A DNA stretch of 64,000 nt from the NCBI RefSeq assembly GCF_005080685.1, contig NZ_CP039371.1, positions 2,666,001 to 2,730,000 on the forward strand, written 5' to 3'. The translations under genes and the position numbers were made by a program. The notes under the pieces are model-generated. The model had not been told where the DNA came from, searched no databases, and was given only the letters and a program-made list of their open reading frames with translations. The stretch comes from Pseudomonas putida. GTDB lineage: Bacteria > Pseudomonadota > Gammaproteobacteria > Pseudomonadales > Pseudomonadaceae. Positions 22,401 to 28,611 of the stretch are shown here, one piece after another (within the stretch, counting starts at the first letter, position 1; each line of letters starts with the position of its first letter).

Positions 22401-24151
22401 ACAAGGCATCTGAGACGGTAGGTTTCCTGCCAGAAGCCAACCGGGTGATGCTCGGTTATTGGGAAACCCTGCGCCTGCGGCTTTATAACCTGCGCAACAA
22501 CCTGAGCCTGGATGGCCAGCCTTTGAACCTGCCGCTGTACGCCGAGCGCGCCGACCCCAAGGCAATGCTGGCCGCAGCAGTCGCTGCCCAGGCAGGAGGC
22601 GAGGGTGCGCTGCCTGAGCTCAACGGTGTACCGGCCCTGCGTTTCACCCACCTGCTCGACGGTGCTCGCACCATGGTCAGCCAACTGATCCAGTTCGGCA
22701 GCACCATGCAGGGCATTCTCGAGCGCCAGGACGCCGAGGCACTGGCCAGTTTGCTCACCACCCAGGGGGCGGAACTGGCGCAGAGCAATGTGGCGCTGTT
22801 CAAGCAGAAGCTCAACGAACTTGCGGCCGAGCGCCTGACCCTGGAGAAATCGCTGGAAACCGCTACGCTGCGGCGCAACCACTACCAAGGATTGTACGAA
22901 GAGAACATCAGCAGCCGGGAAATGCACGCCTTGGACCTCCAGATGGCCGCCGGCATCATAGCGTCTGGAGGCAACCTGCTCGAGACGTCCGCCGCCATAG
23001 TGAGCACGATGCCGAACATTTTTGGTCTTGCCAACGGAGGCGGCAAGCCTGGATCGCCACTGAAAGCGGCTGCCAAGACCGCTAACGTCCTTTCCCAAAT
23101 ACAAAACGTAGCGGCTTCGCGGATAAGTCAGGAGGAAGGCTATCGACGCCGGCGCAATGATTGGAATTATCAGTGCAAAACGGCAGAAAAAGACATGGCG
23201 ATGATCCAGGCGCAGCTCGAAGCCTTGGACGTGCGTGAAACTTCCGCCCAGATGCAGCTTGCACACCTGCGTACGCAGTCTGCCCATGCCGAGGCGCAAT
23301 TGGCCCTGCACCATGGCAAGTTCACCGGCAAGGCCATGTACAGCTGGCTACGCGCCCGCCTGGCGAGCATTTTCTACACCTACTACGACCTTGCGGTGAC
23401 GCGCTGCCTCATGGCGCAGAAAGCGCTGCAATGGGAGATGGGCGACCCTAGCACCACCTACCTGCGCACCGGCACCTGGAATGGGGCTTGGGCCGGCCTG
23501 CTGTGTGGCGAGGGACTGATGCTGGCGTTGGGGCAGATGGACAACGCCTGGACCCAGTGGCAAATGCGTGAGATGGAGGTCACACGCACTGTTTCGCTGG
23601 CCAAACTCATGCGCGGCAAACTCAAGGAGGGTAAACGGGACGTCACCTTGGGTGAGGCGGTCCATGCGCTCATTTCCGGGGAAACCGTGAACGTCGATGA
23701 CAGCCTGGCACTGTGCAGCCTGACCATGACTGGTGAAGGCACATTGTCGATCCAGGTTGGCCTTCAATCGCTCAACCTTGCGGCGGGCTTCGAACGATCC
23801 AAGTCGCGGCGCGTTCGCAGCATCGCCGTCACCCTGCCTGGGTTGATGGGGCCGTACCAGAATGTGCATGCGCGGCTCACGACCTCTGCCAAAGACTTGC
23901 CGGTCGGGTGCGACCAGAGCGCCATTTCCCATGCCGTCAAGGACACCGGGATGTTCACCGAGCTCAATGGCTATCCGTTCATGCGCCAGGGGATCCAGCT
24001 GTTGCCGTTCGAAGGGCTGCGTATTCCGGCGCCGACCGATGTTGACAAGACCACGCTGACACTGAGCTTCCCAAGTGCCAACAAGGACCAGAAGGCGCTC
24101 CTGGAGAGCCTGAGCAACATCATTCTGGACGTGCAGTTCACCGTTCGCTGA
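16469..24151 (+). CDS. Tc toxin subunit A (TcA, pentameric injector)
   Basis: A 2560-residue protein, the usual size for single-chain TcdA/XptA-type subunits. TcA forms a pentameric bell that binds the target cell, inserts a channel and injects the cargo held by TcB-TcC. The N-terminal shell domain includes SPAAYLVQLY, KRRPDLQTLVLSQTNLD and ALSNDILL. Family blocks later in the chain include VITSRIAEA with YYPENYIDPIVRLGQTQ (about 990-1070), TRLNTLFARQL, and ALYFWELFYYAPMMVMQRFL (about 1808) with VRPLEEGSSWND and DPDAVAQNDPMHYK. The pore/TcB-binding end shows IFGLANGG, YSWLRARL and YYDLAVTRCLMAQ, ending VQFTVR. Two AT-richer segments (17460-17800 and about 20330-21350) coincide with receptor-binding insertions. 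No signal peptide is seen, as usual for Tc toxins. It is first of three genes. Confidence 0.95.
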   Translation: MSDTYSQENISKVKQAGFESLAAMAEISTAELQSAMDADAPIDDAQAEVLHADANDARDNALLIEKKVLTHASPLLPSVIRQAPDAHTSGYLKLFGKRAFRYASPSDVASKFSPAAYLVQLYHHAQSLYPKESNWHIDKRRPDLQTLVLSQTNLDTAVSALSLSNDILLGKAVSLVEKGDEEGDTKRDEKDEENAVLRELADDLASSCLPYHHHYSRLRAVLAHKSPDLQHLREAPLILQQIPKASLASIHYDIPPALHRFLIEPINDGNGDEKFAAYFPRESPEAMLSPFQLRVWSGLSDAELQGFMRSLDSSDYIGNTLITRVGDQIIKLTVEALYDKGHVEYLRFYPTGDNEWKVAVKYKKVSGNDFWFQINEFNSDKTRRGRISSREHGDEIFIAGKEYSGTFNYPYDQIKEPFTVETVRGRVGIYNYKHRVRFERLRPSLYLLRIYKLICLHKATQLPLRVLEGIIDSVDPNQITDHTLAVLFQSAQWVREYGISHEDALLLAGGDISTTARQGEVSQFDRLFNNPPLVPGGFLFDEKLVYLNPELVEKGDGDTLATLRRACQVDEEGLYELGLCLAAAESKKVTVRKKKSQVSRLYTLSLWARLHSLRPAELRQLLNLIGLPDRLYTKSADDWLQLLQKLSATVKWLAKRNWSVHDLHLMTRPVTEIAASAQILNLQRDMKAALDRVQPADAASDTNLQAYTRALTPVIASTFNLGAETAAQALLRWTGQGKPGNHTLLSACTTLRENDVTMESPTLTAFIYGLAQRALIVHACHLSADVLEMLVQRPSRLRGAAQANGEPATVLDLSLQTIMSLADFSDWLKHLPDPDGAGGALLAAMSKEEDPTLGCLAKASGMAPVALAQAADQACQYSHVKDAKKLSHWREIDALRQWTELSSALDVMPDALGDLLKLDFAGSASSDEGWASWAKVANAFVAGLNASRTAQVQSEVLAPMSHALGGFVAARQGLRRDRLDQYLLLDTENGSQVITSRIAEATTAVQTFINRCLTQPEDKSELVSKAVGRDFFRDWTRWNARYATWSAGQMLMYYPENYIDPIVRLGQTQAMDDMLQALGQAQINHDTVGDAFQGYLSAFEQVADLETVSGYHDSREEGEGRSYFVGRGRGTVGEYWWRTLNERKRHEDGVLPANAWSSWTKIDLTPQVVGGLIRPVVFRERLYLGWVERENQVVSRDEKGAPRTTVSRWSFKLSWRRYDGNWSTPLDYPIEITKALAEEDLALLLCARPERNCLTMVIYNRREPREASRTTYAGLEIHEDLNAKSIDPAPIVARVPDWLDSQSQPGNIHGHPTEKNLITGMCAVYNDGREPVAQLGMLPHNDSPVPAGFVKFQAKLTQQPKTEVKNDGKTYELVFSSDLEVDGERPQYPNKWASALVRRYSELAEDHSVRPMLVGSGNGAAVVRKVDNISYAYVCLSRERFESVVRHYQQIDKVHESKTNGSYGPVDLIEHVDGDHYCMKFSAPDLPQLDSIHLRFRIKMVYGLIAHGTYGLRWLLNEHGTPVRHMRPKDYQDTKGFVPASEVSCTVYSADEKHSSVIKATENYDISARGSTVRFNVRVPIGNLDHWGGGDQALHKIRYQFGKDRHRDYVIRVFKSRDTLRTAVIGFTAQGAQYLERRGWVTRLNTLFARQLTERAVAGLDQILNYTTQNLPEPGIGVTARLTLPKYIVASHGDKRDVDIVLAHSDTQHTVLWTGALSDEAETVADVTFASGATYDKTAHYYLQIRYQKQKHNTKRQSIIIDGSNLQVLQSSDIGLAGNGKLSKNNVQTVEVMPSGATVPMDFTGANALYFWELFYYAPMMVMQRFLQEERYDQAEQWLRYIFNPLGDGGGAGHASRMWNVRPLEEGSSWNDAPLRSLDPDAVAQNDPMHYKLNAFMRLLDINIGRGDAAYRKLERDSLAQAKIWYQRALDLLGDAPWTPPPTGWKEPLLKQLASVEACNQRLDQLECLERGEQSNANKASETVGFLPEANRVMLGYWETLRLRLYNLRNNLSLDGQPLNLPLYAERADPKAMLAAAVAAQAGGEGALPELNGVPALRFTHLLDGARTMVSQLIQFGSTMQGILERQDAEALASLLTTQGAELAQSNVALFKQKLNELAAERLTLEKSLETATLRRNHYQGLYEENISSREMHALDLQMAAGIIASGGNLLETSAAIVSTMPNIFGLANGGGKPGSPLKAAAKTANVLSQIQNVAASRISQEEGYRRRRNDWNYQCKTAEKDMAMIQAQLEALDVRETSAQMQLAHLRTQSAHAEAQLALHHGKFTGKAMYSWLRARLASIFYTYYDLAVTRCLMAQKALQWEMGDPSTTYLRTGTWNGAWAGLLCGEGLMLALGQMDNAWTQWQMREMEVTRTVSLAKLMRGKLKEGKRDVTLGEAVHALISGETVNVDDSLALCSLTMTGEGTLSIQVGLQSLNLAAGFERSKSRRVRSIAVTLPGLMGPYQNVHARLTTSAKDLPVGCDQSAISHAVKDTGMFTELNGYPFMRQGIQLLPFEGLRIPAPTDVDKTTLTLSFPSANKDQKALLESLSNIILDVQFTVR

Positions 24152-24156
24152 CGACG

Positions 24157-24218
24157 GGGAGGGCGTTCACGCCCTCCCGCTCATCCCTTTCTATGCTGGC
24201 TGTCCCGCTGCGGCGGGA
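24157..24218 (+). promoter_or_regulatory. Tandem hairpins between TcA and TcB genes
   Basis: The 87-base gap between the two toxin genes holds two perfect stem-loops. The first is GGGAGGGCG-TTCA-CGCCCTCCC (24157-24178). The second is TCCCGC-TGCG-GCGGGA (24203-24218). Neither is followed by a U-run, so they look more like processing, stability or attenuation elements than terminators. TcA works as a pentamer while TcB and TcC are needed as one copy each, so lowering downstream expression would make sense. Confidence 0.55.
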
Positions 24219-24238
24219 TGGCTGCAAGGAGCAAGATA

Positions 24239-27200
24239 ATGACCCATACAACTGACACCGCCGCCGGTGCCAGCCGCGAGCCCATGTTCTCCCCGCCGTC
24301 CTTGCCCAAGGGCGGCGGGACGGTAGCCCCGGACAGCGGCATGCTGTCCATCGGTGGCGCCGACGGCGCAGCAGGCTGGACGCTACCGTTGCCATTGCCT
24401 GCAGGGCGCACATTGAATCCCACGTTGACGCTTGCCTATAGTTCCGAAGGCGGTAATGGTGCGTTCGGTGCTGGCTGGCGGTGTAGCCCCGCCAGCATCA
24501 GCCGCATGACCCGCCTCGGTACGCCCCGGTACAGTGACAGCGACCGCCTGCTTGGCGCCGACGGTGAGGAGATCCTGCCCGATGCGAAAGACCCTCGCAC
24601 CGAGGCCAACCTGCCTTTTTCGACCGTCCCCGCCGAGCACCACGTAACGCCATGGGTGCGCCGCAGCGGTGGCCGCGACGAGCGTCTGGAGCACTGGCGT
24701 GCCACGACGCAACCCGATTCGCCTGGGTTCTGGTTGCAGTACCACGCCGACGGCAGCATCACGCTGTTCGGCTGGTCGCCCACGGCCCGTCTGGCCGATC
24801 CGCAAGCGCCGGCGCATGTGGCCTGTTGGTACGCCGAAGAGACCGTCAGCGCGACTGGCGAGCACGTGGTGTACGAGTACCGCAAGGAGGACGATGCCGG
24901 TTGCGAGCCAGCCGAGCTGGCCGCCCATGGCCGGGCAACGGGCTGCTACCTGCGCGCTGTTCATGCCATGAACGCGACGCCCTGTGAATCGCTGCTGATT
25001 CCGCAAAGGGCTTTCGATGCCGCTGACTTCATGACCCTGATGCTGTTCGACTATGGCGAGCGTGGCTCCGATGTGCAGACGCGCCCGCCGTTTCAGACGA
25101 CAGCGTCGTGGCCCGTGCGAGCGGACTGTTTCTCGCATTGGCGCTGGGGCTTCGATCAGCGTGTGCGTCGGCTCTGCCACGATGTGTTGCTGTGGCACCG
25201 CACCGGGATGATGGCAGGGCAGGCGGACACGACCCCGGAGCTGGTGTCACGCTTGCATCTGAGCTACGAGCAAAGTGGTGTGACCTCAGTGCTGCTGTCG
25301 GCGCAACGAGCCGCCTACGAGGCCGATGGCACGCCGCTGCTGCTGCCCCCAGTCGAGTTCGAGCTGAGCAGGCCAGGGCGCGAGGTTTCGCATTGGGAAG
25401 TCGTGCCCGAACTCGACGGGTTCCATGCACCGCGCTGGCAGCTGGCCGACCTTTACGGCGAAGGGATACCCGGCCTGCTGTACCTGGACGGCAATGCGTG
25501 GTGGTACCGGGCACCAAAGCGCAAGAAGGAGGACGCCATCGATGCGGTTACCTGGGAGCAGCCGGAGCTGCTTGCGCAGGCGCCCAGCGCCCGGCTCGGC
25601 ATCGGGCAGTTGGTCGATCTGGATAGCAGCGGTCGGCCCCAGTGGTTGGTCAACGTGCCGGGCATGCGCGGCAGTTTCACACTGGGTCCCGACGGCCAGT
25701 GGAGCCATTTCATCAGCATGGACGCGATGCCCGCCGAATTGGCCCATGGCGCTGCGCAGCTGGTCGACCTGTCGGGCGATGGTTGCCAGGATCTGGTCAT
25801 GGTCGGTCCGCGCAGTGTGCGCCTGTATGCAAAACAGCGCGGTGCGGGTTGGAATTCGTTGCAAGAGGTTGCCCAAGACAGCACGTTGCCCATCGTGGGG
25901 GGCGAGGACCGCTTGGTGGCCTTCTCCGACCTGACAGGCAGCGGCTTGCAACAGCTGGTCGAGATCACCGAACGGGGGGTACGCTACTGGCCGGCCAAAG
26001 GGCATGCCAGCTTTGCACAATCGGTCGAGATACCGGGCTTCGCCATCGAGGGCTTCGCCGCGAGCCGTGTGCTGCTTGGCGACATCGACGGTAGCGGCAC
26101 GGTGGATATCCTGTACGTGCAATCCGACCGGGTACGGGTATTCGTCAACCAGTCAGGTAACCGCTTCGTCGAAGGGCCGTCCGTGATGGCGCCCCATGGC
26201 GTGGTGCTGGATGACACCTGCAAGTTGCAGTTGGTCGATCTGCGAGGGCAGGGCAGTACCGAGCTGGTGTTGACCCAGACGCACATGAAGCCCCGTACCT
26301 GGGCTTATCGCTTCAATGGTCGACGCCCCTGGCTGTTGGCGCAGGTCTGTGACAATAGTGGCAGCCGTGTGTTGTTCGACTACCGCAGCTCTGCCCAGAA
26401 CTGGCTCGATGAAAAAGCCGAGTTGCAAGGCCAGGGCCGCGCTGCGGTCTGCCGCCTGCCGTTCCCGGTCCATACGCTGTGTCGGGTCACCACGCTCGAT
26501 GAAATCAGTGGCTTGCGCACCATCACCGCAATGCGCTACGAGCGCGGTGTATGGGACTGTCACGAGCGCGAGTTTCGGGGCTTTACCCGCTTGATCCAGA
26601 CCGACACGCTGGAAAATGCCCAGGGCAATGCAGCGGAACGCTCGCCACCGGCTCAGGTGCATCACTGGTTCCTGAGTGGCAGCGACACCCATGACACCGA
26701 CACCCCAGGGGCATATACCAGCCCGGACAGCGTGGAGTCTGGGTTCACCAGCCGAGCGCTGCGCTTCACCCAGCTGCAAGGTGGGCGTGAGGTGCCGTTC
26801 GAACCCGAGGATGCTGCTCGTCGTTGGTTGCTGCGTGCCCTGCGGGGTAGGTCGCTGCGTACCGAAACCTACGGGCTCGATGGCAGCGAGCGGGCTTCGG
26901 TACCCTATGTCATCGAACGTCGTCGTTGGCAGGTGCGGGTATATCCGACCGCTCACCCAGATCGGCCTGCGGCGTTGGTATCGGAAGTGGAAACCCTGAC
27001 CTTCGCCACCGAGCGTATCGTTCAGGACCCGGTCGTCACGCAGAGCGTGATACTGGCCCAGGACAGCCAAGGCCACATTTTGCAAAGCGCAGAACTCTGC
27101 TACCCGCGCCAGTCCCGCCGAGGTGGAACGATTTACCCCGATGATCTGCCAGAGGGGCTGGAAGCAGCGAGCCGTGATCCGCAGCAAGACCGCCTGTGGT

Positions 27201-28585
27201 TGACCCTGTCGCGGACCAAGGTACACAACCTCGACTCTGGCCACTGCCATGTATCGGGCCTGGCCGAAACCGTTCGCACCGATGTACTGGCAGTGCCCGC
27301 TACGGCGTTCGCCCCGGGCGGCTTCGATGTCGAGAGCCTGCTGGCCGCGCAGGGTCCGCTGGCGACCCTGGGTCAACCGACGCTGACAGGCTACAGCCGC
27401 ACCCGCTGGTGCGACGCCCAGGGCGCGCTGTGTGACCTTCCGGTGCGTCAGGCACTGGTGGCCTTTACCGAGACCGCCTTGCTCGACGAGGCGGCGTTGG
27501 ATGTGCTTCGGGACAACCCGCCGAGTCAGGGGGTGGGGGCTTGGTTGGAAGCGTGCGGCTACCACCCGGTGACCTTGCCGGAGGATGGCACCCAGGTCCA
27601 TGTCGGTCGCCATGGCCTTGCTCGTTACTACGGCCCGGAGATGTTCTATCGGTTTTCCGGCACCCGTGAGAGCGAAATGATGGGGCAGGACCTGGTCGAA
27701 TGGAGCCCACACGCGGTGGCGGTCACCCAGGTTACCGACGCAGCGGGCTTGCTGAGCAAATTCGGTTATGACTGGCGTTTCATTACCCCGATCTCGCTTA
27801 CCGATGCCAACTCGAATGTGCATCGGGTGGGCCTCGATGCGCTCGGCCGGGTCGTTGAGTCGCGCATACACGGCAGCGAAAACGGCGTTGCCACGGGCTA
27901 TGGCAGCCAGGCGTTCGCGCTGCCGCAAACGGTGGAGGGCATGCTGGCCCTACGCGGCGGCGAGGTACCCGTGGCTACCGCGCACCGGCAGGTGACCGAC
28001 AGTTGGATGCCGCTGGCGCGGGACCGCGATGGCCACGTGCTGACGACCCGCATCGGTGAGCTCGCCTTGCGTCGCTTGATCGAACGGCATGCGTTGCCGG
28101 CGCCAGACCTGGCCGAAGAGCGCCAACCCCCCCATGTCATCACGCTGCAGACCGACCGTTATGACGGTGATCCACAGCAACAGGTGCGCTTGAGCGTCAG
28201 CCATGGCGATGGGGCTGGGCGAGCTTTGCAGAGCGCTGTGCTGAGCGCCCCAGGCGAGGCCCTGGTGCGCACTCCCGAAGGTCGGTTGAAGGTCGACGCC
28301 CAAGGTAAGGCCGTCACCGTTAACGCATCGGTGCGCTGGGCAGTGAGTGGCAAGACCGAGTACGACAACAAGGGGCAACCGGTGCGCACCTGGTTGCCGT
28401 ACTACCTCGACGACTGGCGCCTGGTGCGCGACGACAGCGCCCGTGAAGGTCTGCACGCCGATACCCACCTGTACGACGCCCTTGGGCGCGTAATTCGTGT
28501 GGTGACCGCAGCGGGCCGGGAACGGCGTACGCGGTTCTATCCCTGGTTCACCGTCTCGGAAGATGAAAACGACACGGTTCAATGA
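24239..28585 (+). CDS. Tc toxin subunit B (TcB, SpvB-type shell)
   Basis: A 1448-residue TcdB/TcaC-type protein. TcB and the N-terminal part of TcC form a hollow shell that holds the cytotoxic cargo, and TcB's propeller docks on the TcA pentamer and acts as the gate. The N-terminal SpvB domain is clear (PPSLPKGGGTVAPDSGMLSI, then LTLAYSSEGGNGAFGAGW). Residues about 399-680 hold five FG-GAP/VCBS-like repeats (for example QLVDLSGDGCQDLVMVG, LGDIDGSGTVDILYV), the propeller. The middle TcdB regions follow, and the C-terminal part contains RHS-type shell sequence (YDALGRVIRVVTAAG). AAGGAG lies 7 bases before the ATG. A 26-base gap separates it from TcC. Confidence 0.95.
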   Translation: MTHTTDTAAGASREPMFSPPSLPKGGGTVAPDSGMLSIGGADGAAGWTLPLPLPAGRTLNPTLTLAYSSEGGNGAFGAGWRCSPASISRMTRLGTPRYSDSDRLLGADGEEILPDAKDPRTEANLPFSTVPAEHHVTPWVRRSGGRDERLEHWRATTQPDSPGFWLQYHADGSITLFGWSPTARLADPQAPAHVACWYAEETVSATGEHVVYEYRKEDDAGCEPAELAAHGRATGCYLRAVHAMNATPCESLLIPQRAFDAADFMTLMLFDYGERGSDVQTRPPFQTTASWPVRADCFSHWRWGFDQRVRRLCHDVLLWHRTGMMAGQADTTPELVSRLHLSYEQSGVTSVLLSAQRAAYEADGTPLLLPPVEFELSRPGREVSHWEVVPELDGFHAPRWQLADLYGEGIPGLLYLDGNAWWYRAPKRKKEDAIDAVTWEQPELLAQAPSARLGIGQLVDLDSSGRPQWLVNVPGMRGSFTLGPDGQWSHFISMDAMPAELAHGAAQLVDLSGDGCQDLVMVGPRSVRLYAKQRGAGWNSLQEVAQDSTLPIVGGEDRLVAFSDLTGSGLQQLVEITERGVRYWPAKGHASFAQSVEIPGFAIEGFAASRVLLGDIDGSGTVDILYVQSDRVRVFVNQSGNRFVEGPSVMAPHGVVLDDTCKLQLVDLRGQGSTELVLTQTHMKPRTWAYRFNGRRPWLLAQVCDNSGSRVLFDYRSSAQNWLDEKAELQGQGRAAVCRLPFPVHTLCRVTTLDEISGLRTITAMRYERGVWDCHEREFRGFTRLIQTDTLENAQGNAAERSPPAQVHHWFLSGSDTHDTDTPGAYTSPDSVESGFTSRALRFTQLQGGREVPFEPEDAARRWLLRALRGRSLRTETYGLDGSERASVPYVIERRRWQVRVYPTAHPDRPAALVSEVETLTFATERIVQDPVVTQSVILAQDSQGHILQSAELCYPRQSRRGGTIYPDDLPEGLEAASRDPQQDRLWLTLSRTKVHNLDSGHCHVSGLAETVRTDVLAVPATAFAPGGFDVESLLAAQGPLATLGQPTLTGYSRTRWCDAQGALCDLPVRQALVAFTETALLDEAALDVLRDNPPSQGVGAWLEACGYHPVTLPEDGTQVHVGRHGLARYYGPEMFYRFSGTRESEMMGQDLVEWSPHAVAVTQVTDAAGLLSKFGYDWRFITPISLTDANSNVHRVGLDALGRVVESRIHGSENGVATGYGSQAFALPQTVEGMLALRGGEVPVATAHRQVTDSWMPLARDRDGHVLTTRIGELALRRLIERHALPAPDLAEERQPPHVITLQTDRYDGDPQQQVRLSVSHGDGAGRALQSAVLSAPGEALVRTPEGRLKVDAQGKAVTVNASVRWAVSGKTEYDNKGQPVRTWLPYYLDDWRLVRDDSAREGLHADTHLYDALGRVIRVVTAAGRERRTRFYPWFTVSEDENDTVQ

Positions 28586-28611
28586 ATTGCCCAGGCAAAA
28601 GGAGTACATCG

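Noticed and set aside
21326..23314. A 662-codon open frame on the minus strand antisense to the TcA gene
   Set aside because: It lies fully within the TcA coding sequence, has no recognisable domain or ribosome site, and is the usual shadow of GC-rich third positions.
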